Source: Roseovarius dicentrarchi
Lineage (GTDB): Bacteria; Pseudomonadota; Alphaproteobacteria; Rhodobacterales; Rhodobacteraceae
NCBI RefSeq assembly: GCF_003316635.1
Contig: NZ_QNQP01000004.1
Location: 1 to 64,000 of the forward strand
Direction of reading: 5' to 3'
Length of the DNA stretch: 64,000 nt
The translations under genes and the position numbers were made by a program. The notes under the pieces were generated by a model. It did no database searches. It was not told where the DNA came from and was given only the letters and a program-made list of their open reading frames with translations. The first letter of the stretch is position 1. Every line of letters begins with the position of its first letter. Of the stretch, positions 20,501-35,500 are shown in pieces.

Positions 20501-23500
20501 GGCCAATACCGGACGCGTGTCCGGCACGGGCGAGGCGCTGGCAGGTTCGGCGCTGACCATGGTCGATCTGGAAACGATGCAGCGGATCGAGGTCGCACAA
20601 GGCGGCAGTCGCGGCGATGTGGTGACAACGACGGCCGATGGCCGCGTGCTGATTTCGCAGAGCGTCCAGGTGGACGTGATCGCGCCGGCCTATTCGCCCA
20701 GCGTCATTGCCACCAACCCGAACGCCGATGCGGTGGTGCCGCTGCCGATGCCGGTGCTGACGGTCACGTTCGATCAGGACATGTTCGCGGGCGATCCGGC
20801 GCTGGAGGCGTCGGTGATCAACCCCGACAATTATGTGATCACCGGGGCAAATTCCGGCGCGGTCACGCCTGCGGCGGTGGTCTATGACGCCCGGAACCGC
20901 ACCGTCCTGATCCGCCTGGACGGGCTGATCGCGGATGATTACAGCCTGAGCGTTGCCGGCTCTGTGACCTCGCTGCGCGGCTTGCGGATGGGCGAGGCGC
21001 ATGTCAGCAGCTTCAAGGCGCTGGACGATCTGTCGGCGCTGGTGGATATCGAATTCGGCAAGACGCGCTATAACCGGGCGCTGGGCACGGTCAGCTATGA
21101 GGTGTCGCTGACCAACCGCACGGATCGCGACATCGTGCTGCCGGTGCTGCTGCTTCTGGACCCGCAGCGCGGCTACGAGGGCACGCCGGGCAGCGCCGAG
21201 GGGCGCACCGATGACGGTATGTGGCTGATTGATCTGACCGGCAGCCTGCCTGCGGACGGGCGGCTGGTGGCGGGCGGCACGACCACCGGACAGACGGTGG
21301 CGATTGTCACGCCCAACCGGCAGCGGGTGGAATTCTCGGCCGGGGTCGCTGCCTCGACCGGGCCGAATGCGGCGCCGGTGTTCACCTCGCTGCCGCCGGA
21401 AATGGCCGTGATCGGCACGCCGTTCAGCCATACGGTCGCCGCAACCGACCCTGACGGCGAGGCGGTTGTGATGACGTTGCTGACAGCGCCCGAGGGGATG
21501 CAGATCGACGGTGCAACCGGCGCGATCACATGGACGCCCGGCGCGGATGCCGATGCCCGCACCCCCGTGGTGGTTCAGGCGTTCGACGCGCGCGGCGCGG
21601 TATCGGTGCAGCGCTTCGTGCTGTCGCTGGCAGGCGGCAACCGCGCGCCGGTAATCTCGAACCTGCCCGAGGTCATCGAGGCCGCAGAGGGCGATTTCGT
21701 GCAGTTCGATGTGGCGGCCTCCGATCCGGATCTGGATACGGTCGTCACATGGGTGGACGGCCTGCCCGAGGGCGCAGTCTATGATCCGGTCAAGCGGATC
21801 CTGACATGGTCGCCCGGCTATGGTCAGGCCGGCACCTACAAGATGACCCTGCGCGCCAGTGACGGTCTGCGCGAAACCGCCGCCGAAGTGACGCTGCACA
21901 TCGCGCAAAAGGCGCGCCCGGTGACGTTGCAGGTGCCGCCGCAGATGACGGTTGCCGAAGGTGACCGCATCCGCTTCGTGCTACAGGCCGGGGCCGAGCC
22001 GGGCTCGGTGCTGGATTTTGGCGTGGTCAACCATACCCTGCCGTTCGGCGCGACGCTGAATGCGGCGACCGGCGAATTCGAATGGACGCCCGGCTATACG
22101 CAGGCCGATACCTATACGGTAATCTTCGCGGTATCGGACGGCACCGGCGTGGCGACGCAGGCGATGGAGATCGAGGTGACGCCGGCCAATGGCGCGCCGG
22201 TCTTCGACGATTTTTCCGGTCTGCAAGTGCATGAGGGCCAGCAGTTCGCGCTGCGCGTCTTTGCCTATGACCCGGACAATCCATTTTACGAGCCGGGCTA
22301 TCGCAACGGTGACGGCACCTATCTGGAACTGGGGGACATTCCGAAAACCGTCGCCGTTGAATTGCTGGATGACCTGCCTGCCGGCGCGACATTCGACACT
22401 GACACCTGGCAGTTGCTGTGGACGCCGGGCGCCACGCAATCGGGCGATTACAGCTTTGCGTTCCGTGCCACCGATGACGGGGCAGGCAGTGGCACGCCGC
22501 TATCGGTGGTGCAGACGGTGAACCTGACGGTGCGCGATCTCAATCAGGCGCCGGTCATGGCGCCGGTCGAAACCATCGTGACAAGGCGCGGCGATCTCCG
22601 CGAGATTGCGGTAAATGCCAGCGATCCCGACGGCGATCCGATCACCCTGACGCTGATCAACGAACAGCCGGGGATGCCGCTGCCGGAATTCGTGACCTTC
22701 ACCGATAATGGCGACGGCACCGGGGTAATCCGGGTGGCGGCCGGTGTGGGGGATCGCGGTGAGCATGTGCTGACGCTGGTCGCTGCCGATGATGGCGGCG
22801 GGCAGGATGTGCCGCGCGGCGTTGCCCATACGTTTGTCATTCAGGTGGAGGCCGAGAACGAGCCGCCGGAATTCACCTATCAAAGTGATGTGGTCGCTGT
22901 CATAGGCGAGCCGTTGCGCACCGTTGTGAACGTGGCCGACATGGATCAGGACGCGCTGACCTATGCGCTGTCGGGCCTGCCTGCCGGCGCCCTCCTGACT
23001 GCCGATCCGCTGGTCTATGGCAAGGCGCTGCTGACATGGACGCCGACCGCCGCGCAGGCGGGCAGCTACACCGCCGTTGTGTCGGTGACCGATACCGGGG
23101 CCGCGGGCCTGACCGCGCCCGCGCAGACAGATCTGCGGTTTGACGTGACCGTGCGCGCCAGCAACGCGGCGCCGGTTCTGGACCCTGTCGGGGTGTTCGA
23201 GGGTGTCGAGGGCACGCCGCTGTCGGTGACGTTCGGGGCCAGCGATCCGGACGGCGATGCGCTGGGCTATTCCATCAACGGGCTGCCCTCCGGCGCGGTG
23301 TTCGATCCGGCCACCGGCACCCTGAACTGGACGCCGAACGCTGTGCAGGCCGGTACATATACGATGCAGGTCAGCGTTTCGGACGGCCATTCCGCCTCGA
23401 CCAGCGAGGTTGAGCTGCGGATTGATCCGCGCAACCGCGCGCCGGTCTTTGTGCCGATGGTCACGCAGCTGGGCCGCGAGCGGGCTGAAATGCGCTTTAC

Positions 23501-26500
23501 CGTGGTGGCGGATGATCCCGATGGCGACGCGGTCAAGCTGTCGGTGATCTCGGGCCTGCCCGAAGGTGCCGCGTTTTCCGCCGAGCGGGGCGAGTTTGTC
23601 TGGATCCCCGGCTATGAGCAGTCGGGCCTGCATACGCTGGTTCTGGCGGCGCAGGATGGCGATGGTCTGGTCACGACGCTATCGGTGGATATTGACATCG
23701 CCGATGTGAACCGCGCGCCGGTGCTGTCGGCCAATGACCGCGCCTTCCTCATCGGCGAAGAGCGCAGCATCGTTCTGGAAGGATCGGACCCCGACGGGCA
23801 GGCGCTGCGCTACAGCGCGCTGAACATGCCCGAGGGCGCGGTGCTGGACGCGGCGACCGGGACAGTGACATGGCAGCCCGGTCCGGGGCAGGTGGGCGAA
23901 TACTACGTCACCTTCATCGCCTCCGACGGGATGCGCAGCGCGCGCCAGACAATCGTGATGCGCGCCACGCTGGAGCCGGTGCCGCCGGCCGTGCGGATCG
24001 AGCTGACGCCCTCCTTCCCGGCGCGTCCGGATCAGGCTGTGCTGGTGACGGTGGTTGCCGACAGTCTGGCCGATATCACCGGCATCAGGCTGTTCGTGGA
24101 CGGCGTGGAAACCACGCTGGACGACAAGGGCCGCGCGGTCATCACACCCACCGCGCCGGGCAAGATCGCGCTGCGCGCGGTTGCCACCGATGCCGATGGG
24201 CTGGAGGGCCAGCAGGTCCTGCCGATCAAGGTGCGCGATCCTGCGGACCGGGACGCGCCGGTGGCCTTGTTCACCGATACGCTGGGCCGGCAGCAACTGG
24301 CCGGAGTGGTGGAGATCGGGGGGCTGGTTGCAGATACCAACCTTGATGAATGGCGGCTGGAATTGCGCAGCGCCGATGGCGCGCGGCTGATTGATACGCT
24401 GGCCAGCGGGCAGGCAGCTGTGGGCGGCGCGCTGGGCACGCTGGACACGCGCACGCTGTTGAACGGGTTCTACAGCCTGCGCCTGGTCGCCACCGATATC
24501 GGTGGACGGCAGGCGCGCACCGATCTGCGCATCGAGGTGAACGGCAGCGCCAAGATCGCGCGCCACACGGGCAACCGCACCGATCTGGTCACGGATCTGG
24601 GCGGGATCACCTTCGGGTTGAGCCGCCGCTATGACAGTCTGGCGGCGCCGGATGCCGATTTCGGCAGCTGGTCGGCCGGGCTTGATCTGGATCTGTCGAT
24701 GGACACCGCGCTGACCGGGCGCGAGGCGGTCGGGCTGTTCGCGCCCTTGCAGGACAGCACCCGGCTGTACCTGACCACGCCCACCGGCGAGCGGGTCGGC
24801 TTTACCTTTGCACCAACCGAGCGAAAGGTCGGCGAGGCGACATTCTGGCAGCCTGCATGGCAGGCCGACGATGGCGGATGGTCCCTGGCATCGGCGCAGA
24901 TGGTGCTGCGCAAGACCGGCGGCAAATTCTACGCGGCGGGCGACGGGCTGCCCTATAACCCGATGGACCCGCAGTCGGGCGGCGCGCAGCCTTTCGTGCT
25001 GACGGCATCGGGCGGTACGCAATATGTGCTGAGTTCGGCAGGCAAGGTGCAGGAAATCCGCGCCGGGGGGCAGCGGCTGTTCGTCGGGCAAAGCGGGATC
25101 ACCGCGACCAATGGCGATGTTCTGTCCTTCCTGCGCGATGCGGACGGGCGCATTGTGCGTGCAACGGCGCCGGACGGTCAGAGCGTTGTTTACACTTATA
25201 ATTCCGACGGCACCCTTGCCGGGGTGCGGGCGCTGGCCGATGGCAGCGGCGCGCGCTATGGTTACGCGGATGGCAGGCTCAGTATCAATGCCCCGCTGGA
25301 TGGCACGGTGGGCGATGCAATCAGCTATGGCGCGGATGGCACGGTAAAGGTGCGCCCGGTTGTGACCGACCTGGGCGGCATTGGCCAGTTCACGGGACAG
25401 ACCATATCGGCAGAGGCAGGCGGAAACTGGTCGCTGAATGTGCGCGACAGTGAAATTCGCGGTGCGACGGGCGGTCATCTGATCCTGCGGGTGCAGACCG
25501 ATACCGCCGCAGCTGTGCCAACAATCGAGGGCGCGGACCTGCTCAGCCTGCAAACCGGCGCCGCGGGATCTGTCGCATTGTTCGGGTTCCGGCAGCCCGG
25601 TTTGTTCCGGCTGAATGTTGCAGGCGATCAGGCGTTTACCATGCGCGTCGGTCTGGCGGGCGACCTGAACCGCGATGGGTCGGTGGATGGCACCGACAGC
25701 GCCCTGCTACGGGCCGGTGGCGCGGATACCGACCTGGACGGGAACGGGCGGACAGACGGGCAGGACCGCCAGGTTCTGAACGTCAATTACGGCATCAGGC
25801 GCAACAGCGCGCCGACGATCGCCGCCGTCATGCCCGACGTTTTCACCCATGTGGACCTGGCCACGCTGGTGCCGCTGTCCAGTCTGGCAACGGACGCCGA
25901 TGGTGATCCGGTATTCTTCCGCATTGTCAGCACCGAAAACGTCACCGCCAGGTTTACCCCTGACGGGCAATTTTTCCGTGTGCGGCCCGATGACGGATTT
26001 GCCGGAACGGGCCGCGTGACCGTGGTGGCCGATGACGGTTATGCCGCGACCGCGGAATTCACCTTTGAGCTGACGATCTCGGACGCCAAGCTGACCGAGA
26101 TTTCGCTGCTGATGCGCCAGTACATGTTCGATGCGCCGGGCGAGCAGGGCGAGCTGGTCGTCGTTGGCCAGTTCGAGGATCAGGCGGATGTGATCCTGCC
26201 GTTTGATTATGTCACTGTCACCTCTGCCGATCCATCAGTGGTGCGCGTGTCCGAGACGGGCGTGCTTGGTGCGGTTGCCGAGGGCTATACCCATCTGCTG
26301 GCACTGCGCGGCGATGTTGCGGCGGCCACGGCGGCCTCGGTCGGTATTTCGGACGAGCCGAACGCAGCCATTGCCCAGCTGTTCGGCATCGATGCCTATC
26401 CCGATACAGTGACCATCCTGCCCGAAGGCGGAAACCGCCGGATCATCACGTCGCTGGGCACGTTGGGGATGGAGTTTATCGGCGGTGACGACGGGGTTAT

Positions 26501-29500
26501 CTATGTGTCAGGCAATGACGGTGTCATAACGGTCACGCCAGACGGCCTGATCGAAGCGATGGCGCCGGGCGTCACGACCGTAACGGTAATCTACCGCGGC
26601 GCCGAGGAGGTGATCGAGGTTACGGTTGCCGCGCCGATCGAGGCAAACAGTGGCCGGATCGGCGCCGAGGGTGGCGCGTTGCGCACGCCCGAGGGCATCG
26701 AAGTTGCCTTTGGTGCCGGTCAGCTGGAAGGAAGTCCGACCGTATCGGTCACGGCGCTGGACGAGGCCAATCTTGAGCTGGAGGTGCCGCCGGACTTTGA
26801 CTTTGTCGGTGCGGCAGTGCTGGATGTTCAGGGCGGCAGTCTGAATGGCCCGGTTCAGTTTGCCGTGCCGGTGGACGCGGCGACGGCGGCGCCCGGCGCG
26901 CAGGTTCTGTTCTTTGTGCTGGATGATTTCACCGAGCAGACCAATGGCGAGCATGGCGAAATCTGGCGACTGGTCGACAGTGGCACCGTTGACGAAAACG
27001 GCATGGCGCGCACCGCGTCGCCACCCTTTCCGGGACTGAGCGAAAAAGGCTCGATCCTGGTGGCCACGGCCAATGCGCCAATGCGCGATGGCGTGTCGCA
27101 TCTGCCCTATCTCGCGGCGGGCGCGGTGATGGTCGTCACCGGAATGGCCATCGGTCTGGCGACCGGAGGCGCCGCCGGTGCCGTGATCGGCGCGGCACTT
27201 GCGGGCTCGCTGCCCTATATGGCGTTCAAGATGACAACCGGCGAGCAGCGCGTTGATGTCTATGCGAAATATCTAGAAGGCACGGATTGGGCCAAGGCCG
27301 AACAGCGCGATGTTCCCGCAGGTGATGTCACCGACAAGGTGACGCTGAACATCACCATGCCGGATGGCGCCCTGCCGCCTGCGCAGGGCGCTGCGCCGGG
27401 ATTGACGGATATCACCCCGGTTCTGAACGCGGACGGTTCTGTGACGCTGAAGATCACGGGCGGTAATCTGTTCTACCCGAATGGATCGGCGCAGGACCGT
27501 TATTTCGGTAACAGTCTGAGCGCCGGCCGCGTCAAGTTCGCCATCGGAAACCACACACGCTATGTGACCGGCGACCAGTTCACCGTGACATCGCAGAACC
27601 CCGATACCGGCAGCGCGGAATTCACAATCGCTGCCCCCGACGACATCCTGCTGTCGCAGGCTAGGATCACGTATGAGCGTCCTGCGCCGGGCGGCGCACC
27701 GGGCGACAGCAACGGCTGGTCTGAGCGCACCCGCGGCATTGCCTCGACGGCGTTTCAGGTGAAAAATACCCGCGGCTACGGTGCGATGGGCGGCTCCAGA
27801 ATGAATGGAGGCGTCAATCAGACGATGTTGCAGATTTTCGACATCGCTCCGAATGATCTGACACCGGGAAGCGGTACGGAAAAGACCGAATTGGTTGCCG
27901 ACGTCTTCTTGAGAGACGGCACCGCGCCGTTGGTCGGGTGGCCCAATGACGTGCTGATGGCGGGCGATCTGTCGGCGGCCTATGTTTCGACCAATCAGGG
28001 CATCGCAGTGGTCGATATGCTGACGTTGCGCCAGTTCGATGTGGTGCCCGGTGGCGGCATGAGCCTGATCCGTGTGCCCGGTGGCCAGGTCGGCAAGATG
28101 ACTGTCAGCAATGACGGGCATTTCCTGTACGCGGCAGGCGCGGGCAAGATCCACGTTATCGACCTGCGCCCCGGATCGTCGACCTACCTGTCCAGTCGCC
28201 AGATTGATGTGCCGATCCCTGACGAGGCGCGCAGGCTTCAGTCCGGCAAGATCAACGATATCGAATTGTCGGCGGATGGCAAAAAGCTCTACGTCGCCGT
28301 GCCGTTCAGTGGTATGTTTGGCGATGGCGGATGGGCGCGCAATCCGCAAAGCGCGCCCGAGGGCAAGATCTATGTTTTCAATGTCGATCCGCAGGATGCA
28401 GGCAGCGACACATATCACGAGAAGGTCTACGAGTTTGACGCCGGCCGTGACCCCTATGACATCGAAGCCTCGGCAGATGACCCTGACCGGCTGGTGTTTG
28501 TGTCGCGCGGCGAACGTCAGGCGGGATTCTACACGATCGAGGTGATCAATTCTGATCCCGACAGGTTCAAGGCGCGGGTCAGTCAACTGGACCCTCTGGT
28601 ATCGCGCAGCGATCCGAACGCAGGGCGGCGTCCGCTGGAATTGAACAATCAGACGATCGGCGTGAAATATGCAGGGATGGTCATCCCGTTCAGCTCGATA
28701 CTGATCGATCGCTATCTGCCGCTGACCAGCCAGCGGTATGATCTGGAAATCCGCTATCCCGTGGCGGTCGAGATGACCCCCGACCAGACTTATGCGTTTG
28801 TGGCCGATTATGATCTGTCGCGCTATCTGACGATGGGCGACAGCAGACTGGCCTACGAAATCGAGCGTCTGCACAGCCTTGGCAACAAGATCGGCCTGAT
28901 CCGCAACCCGTTCGACATGAACAGCGAGGAGTGGACCGCTCAGCTGAGCGGCAAGACGTATCAGTATGAATTTGGCTATTCCGGCCATGTCGGATCTACC
29001 AGCCCGATTCCGGATCAATACCTGACCGAAATCGCCATGCGGCCCGACGGCAGCCAGCTGTTGGCCAACTTCCGCAACGCCGGATCCATCGTCACATACA
29101 AGATCGACGCATTGATAGAGGCATCCGACAAGGGGGTTGCGCGGTCAGACGTAGGCGAAAACCGGACCAAGCCGGTCGATCTGGAACGCTCGCTTTACAG
29201 CTATGACGGCAAGCTGTTGGGCGCGAAAGTTCGGGACGAGATTTTCGGCGCGCCGCTGGATGTGCAGTTCTTCGGGCGTGGTCTGGACATTCAGGACGAG
29301 GCCCTGCTGGAGCTGATCGGCCCCGTCGGCGTGGTGGACGTCAATGCTGCAAAGAACCGCAAACCGCTGACATTCGAGGTGCATCTGGACCCCAGCAAGA
29401 TCGGCAGCCGCCTGTTCAAGATGGACCTGTTCCTGAGCACGCAAAAACCGGGCGAGGGGCTGTGGCCGGGCGATCCGTACCGCGAGCGCGCGCTGTTTGC

Positions 29501-32500
29501 CGGAACACCCGACAGCGCCGACGACTACCATCCGTGGCGCTTGATCAACAGCGCCCAGACCAACAAAAGCTATGCTTTTGAAAGTGGGCGTCATTATGTA
29601 TTGGGCGCGGACGGCATCATTGTCTCCAGCAAAAAACTGACAGCCGACATGGTGACCGGCGGCACAGATCCCAGCCATGCCATCATGATCGAGGCCGACC
29701 CCGCACTGAGCCGCATCCTGACAGGCAGTCAGACCTACCATTGGGGCGTATCGGTGCTGCGATCGGGTGGCAACCTGACCGGCAGCGCAGAGTTCAAGAC
29801 GCCTGCGCTGAATCCGGCCGGCACCAAGTTCAAATCGGTGAACATTCTCACCCACGGTTTCCAGCTTGCCGCGATGCCGGATTATGCCAACACCGCGCTC
29901 AGCGAGGATAGGCTGCGCGCATGGCTGCAAAACGCCGAAGTCATCAGCCAGGGGTCCGGCGGCGGCGTCATTTTGGTCTATAACCGGCAGACCGGCAAGT
30001 TCCACGAATACGATCCCACGGCCCGCGAGGGCCGGATGATTGACCCGCTGGCCTACATCCCCGGTGCCCTGCCCGCGGGTGAGGCGGTGACGCTGGTGAT
30101 GGACTGGTACCGCGAAAGCGATATCTCCGACAGCGGCTTTGCCGAGGCGGCGGCGGATGCGTTTTTCGGCTCGTTGGTATGGCTGGACCAGAAGGCCAAC
30201 ATCTTTACCAGCCCATTGCACTTTATCGGTCACAGCCGCGGCACGGTGGTCAATTCCGAAATTATTCAGCGTCTCGGCGTGCATTTTCCGGAAACGGACG
30301 GGAACAACATCGACATTCACATGACCACGCTTGACCCGCATGATTTCAAGCAGGACACACTGAAGGTCGAACTGAAGAAGCTGCTCGACTCGTACATCCG
30401 CGCTGCCAAGCTGGTAGGAAGCGCCGTCACGCTGGTCAATCCGCCGCTGGGTACGGGCATTGTCAGAGTGGCGACGGTAACCGAAAACCTCTCTCAGGTC
30501 CTGTTCAAGATTTCGGGGCTGATGGGTCTTCAGTTGACGGACATCGCCTGGGACGATTTCAAGGATCCCAACGTGCAGGTCTGGTCGAACATTGATTTCG
30601 CCGACAATTATTTCCAGGAATCCGCCGCCGAAAGCATGAGCGCCGAAGGCTCTCTGATCGAAGGTTTCTTTGGCAAGTTTACCCAGACCACAACGCCGAA
30701 CGGCACCAGCCTGCCCACCACGAAGGACGGCAAGGACAAGCTGCCGTCGCACGGCAAGATGGCTGATGGGAAGCCCGACATCGAGATCAGCTTTACCAAG
30801 GCGCCGGGGAGCGGGCGGGCGCTGAATGTGCCGGGCTTCATCGAGGACGATCTGTTTGCGACGCCGCACAGCCGCATCACCAACTGGTATCTGGGCACTG
30901 CGGACGTCAACGCGCTGTATCTGGCTGGCGAAGCGGTGCCACGCACACGCGGCGACGAAGGCCTGCCCGTGGGCGCCAGCGCCGATCCGGGTCTGCTGGA
31001 AACTGTCGGTTCGCTGTTCAGTCAGAAGTTTACCAAACAGCCGTGGTACGGCGTCGATCCGGTGGCCTTCCAGTCAGGCAACTGGGGGCAGATCAAGGCG
31101 CATTTCGACCGGTATTTCACCGCCTCCAAGTTCAACCCCAGGACCGAGGACCGCGTCATAAACACGGTCCGGACCGAGGCCGTCGGCTCGGGCTTTTACT
31201 TCTCCACGGTGGCCGGCGATCCGCAGGTCCGGGCAGGTGTCGGGCCAAAGCTCCGCACGCCGCTCGACTTTGACAATACCGAGGTCGATCGCCCGAAACT
31301 GGACAGTTTGCCCAACCCCGCAGATCCGGCAAAGCCGATTGCGCAGAACTACCCGGCGGTGCCGACCGTGTTTAACGGCGATTTCAGCGAAGGCACCCGC
31401 CACGCGCTGTCCGACTACATCAAATGGTTGCTCGACAGCGCCTACAACAAGATTCTGGCCCAGAACCTGAGCCCGCAAGAGGCGCAGAAAGCCGCGATCG
31501 ACGAGGCCGCCAAACAAAAGCCCAGCATCAAGAAGGTGGTCGATCTCATCCCCGATCTGCCGCCCGAGCTGGGCCGGTTCCCGCTGCACTACGATCTGCC
31601 GGGCTGGTCGATGCATGGCGGCACCGGCCACGCCGGCAGCGTTGATGAAGGGTACAGCTTTACCTTTGACCTGTTCTCGGACAAAGCGCCGGGCGACTAT
31701 GGGCTGAACGGGCCTGTCGACATAACGGGCAAATTCCTGGTCAATCAGAATTGGGTTGGCGAACTGATCGACACGGTCGGAAAAGTGGTCAAGCCGCTGA
31801 TCGACAAGGTGCTGGAAGACCTCGTCGAGCGGTTCAAATCCGATATGTGGGACAGTGGCCTGACCCCCGCCGAGAAGGAGTTGCGCGCCCGTCAGAATTA
31901 CGCAAGGTCGCTGGGCGGCACATTGCAGGAAGTCGACGTGCCCGGCGGCGGCACCACGCTTAAGGTCGTTGGCCCCGATGGCGCTACACTGCTCAGCCCG
32001 GATGAGTTGAAAACCGCGGCCGATGCACTGGTCAATTTCCTTTTGGATGACAGCGTGATCGTTGCGCGGCTGGCGTCGGTAATCGACTATTCGCTCAAGA
32101 AGATCGAGGACGTGCCCGAGGTCAAGGCGTTCATGTCCAAATACACGCTGACCGGTTTTGCCGGTCCCTTGGCGTCCATCACGGGGCGGCCTATTGACGA
32201 CAGCAGCGCTGAGGCCGCAGGCAACGACCGCGCCGCGCGGCTGGCCGATATCGGCAAGGCAACGGCGCTGCTTCAGAAAAACCTGGGCAATCTGCTCTCC
32301 AAGCTGTTCCCGACCATAGATACCAAGCCTGACTACGGCCTGATCATGGGCGGCAGCCAGGCCATCAAGGAGATTTTCGCAACCTTCCTGCCCGAAGGCG
32401 GGTTTGACACCCCTTGGGCGCATTACGATCCGCAGCAAGCGCTGAACGATTATCTGGACAGCGTCGGCCAACTGGACAAGCTGACTCACAACCGCATGTT

Positions 32501-35500
32501 TGTCCCCGCGGATATGGAAACGCTGAAATTCGAGGCATTCTTTGTTGCGAACTTCAATGACGACATGCGCGCCGAGGCCGTCTTTACCACGCTTGACGGC
32601 GCGACGTACCGCGCGAAAGGCATAATGACGGACCCTGTTTCGGGGGCCGAGACCGAATCCGACACCTTTGTTTTCGGGGCCGGGCTGTTCTCGGGGCAGA
32701 CAGCCACCTTCCGTATCCCCGAAGAGGTCAAGGGCCGCGTTGCCAGCCTGACGATCCGCAATATTGGGCTGGAGCGGGCGGCAGCGGCAGATTTCGATGC
32801 CGCGCTTCATAATTTCCTGGAAAGCGCCAATCTGATGGGCCTTGGCGATGCGATTTCGGTCGTGATGGTCGTCGACGACATCCGCCTTGCCAAGTCGGGT
32901 TCAAACCAGACGGCGGCACGGATCGGCGCGGGCGGCGATATGCTGCGACTGGATCAGGCGCAGGCGCTGGCCGAAGTGGCCGAAGGTATCTGGATTGACA
33001 GCGCGCTGGTGCCGGGCGCGGACGGCCTGCTGGCCGGTGTCACGATCAAGGTCGGCGACCTGCCGGGGGATGCGCTGGCACTGGCGCGCGATGGTGTCAT
33101 AACGCTGGATGTGGATGGTGCCGGAAACGGCTGGTTCATTGATGAGACACCGCTGGATCAGGTGGAATTCACCGCTGTCGACGGCGCGCCGCATGTGTTC
33201 CGGGCAGCATCGGGCGATGCGGCGGGGCGGATCGACCTCCTGACGGTGCTTTTGCATGAAATGGGCAATTCCATGGGCTTGCAGGACATGGTTGATCCAA
33301 CCTTGCCCGGTTTTGTCATGTCCTCAATCCTTGATACGGGATTGCGGCGGCTGCCATCGGGCCCCGATACGGGGGACTGGAGCGTTGCGGAGTTGGCCAG
33401 CGATGCGGCGCAGCCCTTCGGCCTTGGCGTCGCGCCGGCCGTCGGCCCAAGCGCGGCCGGCGCGGCCGGATTTTCCGCGATGGCGGCGCCCGCACCCAAA
33501 CCCGCCTTCGGTAACGGCGATTTCAGTGCGGGCTTGGCCGGTTGGTCCCATACGGGCAATGTCAGCATCCGCGATGGCCGCGCTGTTCTGCGCGAGGGGC
33601 AGGGCGCGATGAGCGGCCTGTCGCAGAGCTTTGCCTTGCCCGCCGACGCGACGGCGATTCAATTCCGCCTGTCCGGCCTGACGCTGGGGTCGGGCGGCGG
33701 TGCGGCGCCCGATGCCTTCGAGGTGGCGCTGTTCGACGGCGACACCGGGGCGATGGTGCTGCCTGCCATGACTGATCTGCCGGGCACCGATGCGGTTCTG
33801 AACATCCAGTCAGACGGCAGCGTCTATGGATCGTCCGCGGCGACGGTGTTTGATGCGGGGGATGAACTGATCGTCACGCTTGATCTGACCGGACGGGCGC
33901 CGGCGCTGACGGCACTCACGTTGGACTTCGATCTGATCGGCCTTGGCGCGCTGGGCGCCGAGGTGCAGGTGGACGGCGTGCGGCTGCTGGGCACCGGCCA
34001 GAATACCGCCCCGATTGCGCGCGGTGAACGCATTTCGACCACCGAGGACACCCCCGTCATCGTGGATATCCTGGGCAATGACAGCGACGCTGATGGCGAT
34101 CCGCTGATCTTGCATATCGTGTCCGATCTCAATGGCGCGTCGCTGACGGCGTTGCCGGACGGGTTGTTCCGCTACACCCCGGCCCCGGACGCAACCGGCA
34201 CGATCGCGTTGGAGTATCAGGTCTTTGACGGCATCTCCCATAGCGAGGTGGTATCGCTGACTATCGACATCGTGCCGGTTAACGACGCGCCGCAGATGGC
34301 CGAAATTGCTGGGAAAACAGTTGCGCGCGGTGCCAAGGTCGAGATTGCGCCCGTGGTGACGGACCCCGACAATGCCCTGTCCGAGCTGCGGTTCGCGCTG
34401 GTGCAGGGGCCGGCAGATGCCATTCTGGACCCGGCGACGGGCCGGATCGAATGGACCCCGACAACGACCGGCGACATGGTGTTTCGCCTGCGCGTCACCG
34501 ACCCCGGCGGGGCGCAGGCCGAACGCGCCTTTACTCTGGCGGTGCGTAGCGCGCCGGTTCTGACCGTATCGAACGTGGCGATCGAACAGGGCAGCGTGCT
34601 GGCCCACAGCGTCCACGCCAGCGATCCCGACGGCGATCCCGATGGCGCGGGAGGGCTGGTCTTTGCGTTGCTGCCGGGGGCGCCCGACTGGATCACCATG
34701 GATCCCGCGACGGGCGCGGTCAGCGGCGACAGCACCGGACAAATCGGCGCGGCGCGCGTGCCGGTGCGCGTCACCGACCCCGATGGATTGTTCGTCGACG
34801 GCAGCTTTGTCGTTGTTGTGAATGTGCGTCCGACGATAAGGGCCGCCTCTGCGGTGTTGATCGAGGGTCAGGCGCTGGACCTGCTGCCGTTGGTGACTGA
34901 TATCGACACCGATCCCGATGATCTGGTCTTTGCCCTCACCGCCGGGCCGGAATGGCTGCGGATCGACCCCGTGACGGGCCGCGTCACCGGCGATACGTCT
35001 GGCCATCTGGGCACGACCGCGCTGACGGTGCAGGTCACGGATGATGCGGGCCTGAGCGCCGCAGTGGATGTGACCGTCACCGTGCGCGCGCGCCCGGTTC
35101 TCACCGCGGCCGATGTCCGCATCATCGAGGGGGCGACGCTGGCCCATCGCGTCACCGCCAGCGATGCCGACAGCCCCGACGGCAGCCTGCGTTTCACGAA
35201 ATTGGCCGGCCCTGACTGGATCGGCGTCGATGCTGTCACCGGCGCGCTGAGTGGCGCAAGCGCCGGGCATCCCGGCGCGCATTCCGTGACGGTTCAGGTC
35301 AGTGATCGGGACGGGCTGACCGCCGAGGCGGACATGACGGTGTTCGTGTCTGCGCTGCCGGTGATTTCGCTGGCCGATCAGGTGCTGGTGCAGGGTGAGG
35401 CGCTGACGCTTCTGCCTGCGGTCAGCGATGCCGACAGCCCCGCGTCGGAGCTGGCGTTCCGCATCATCGGGCCATCCGGCTGGCTGACGATTGACCCGGC

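Noticed and set aside
18165..21908. Minus-strand open frame of about 1,247 codons within the giant gene
   Set aside because: Shadow frame in GC-rich DNA, rich in His/Arg/Gln, with no family match. Similar shadows at 16290-17987, 27273-29018, 31074-32810 and 33810-36062 were also dropped.
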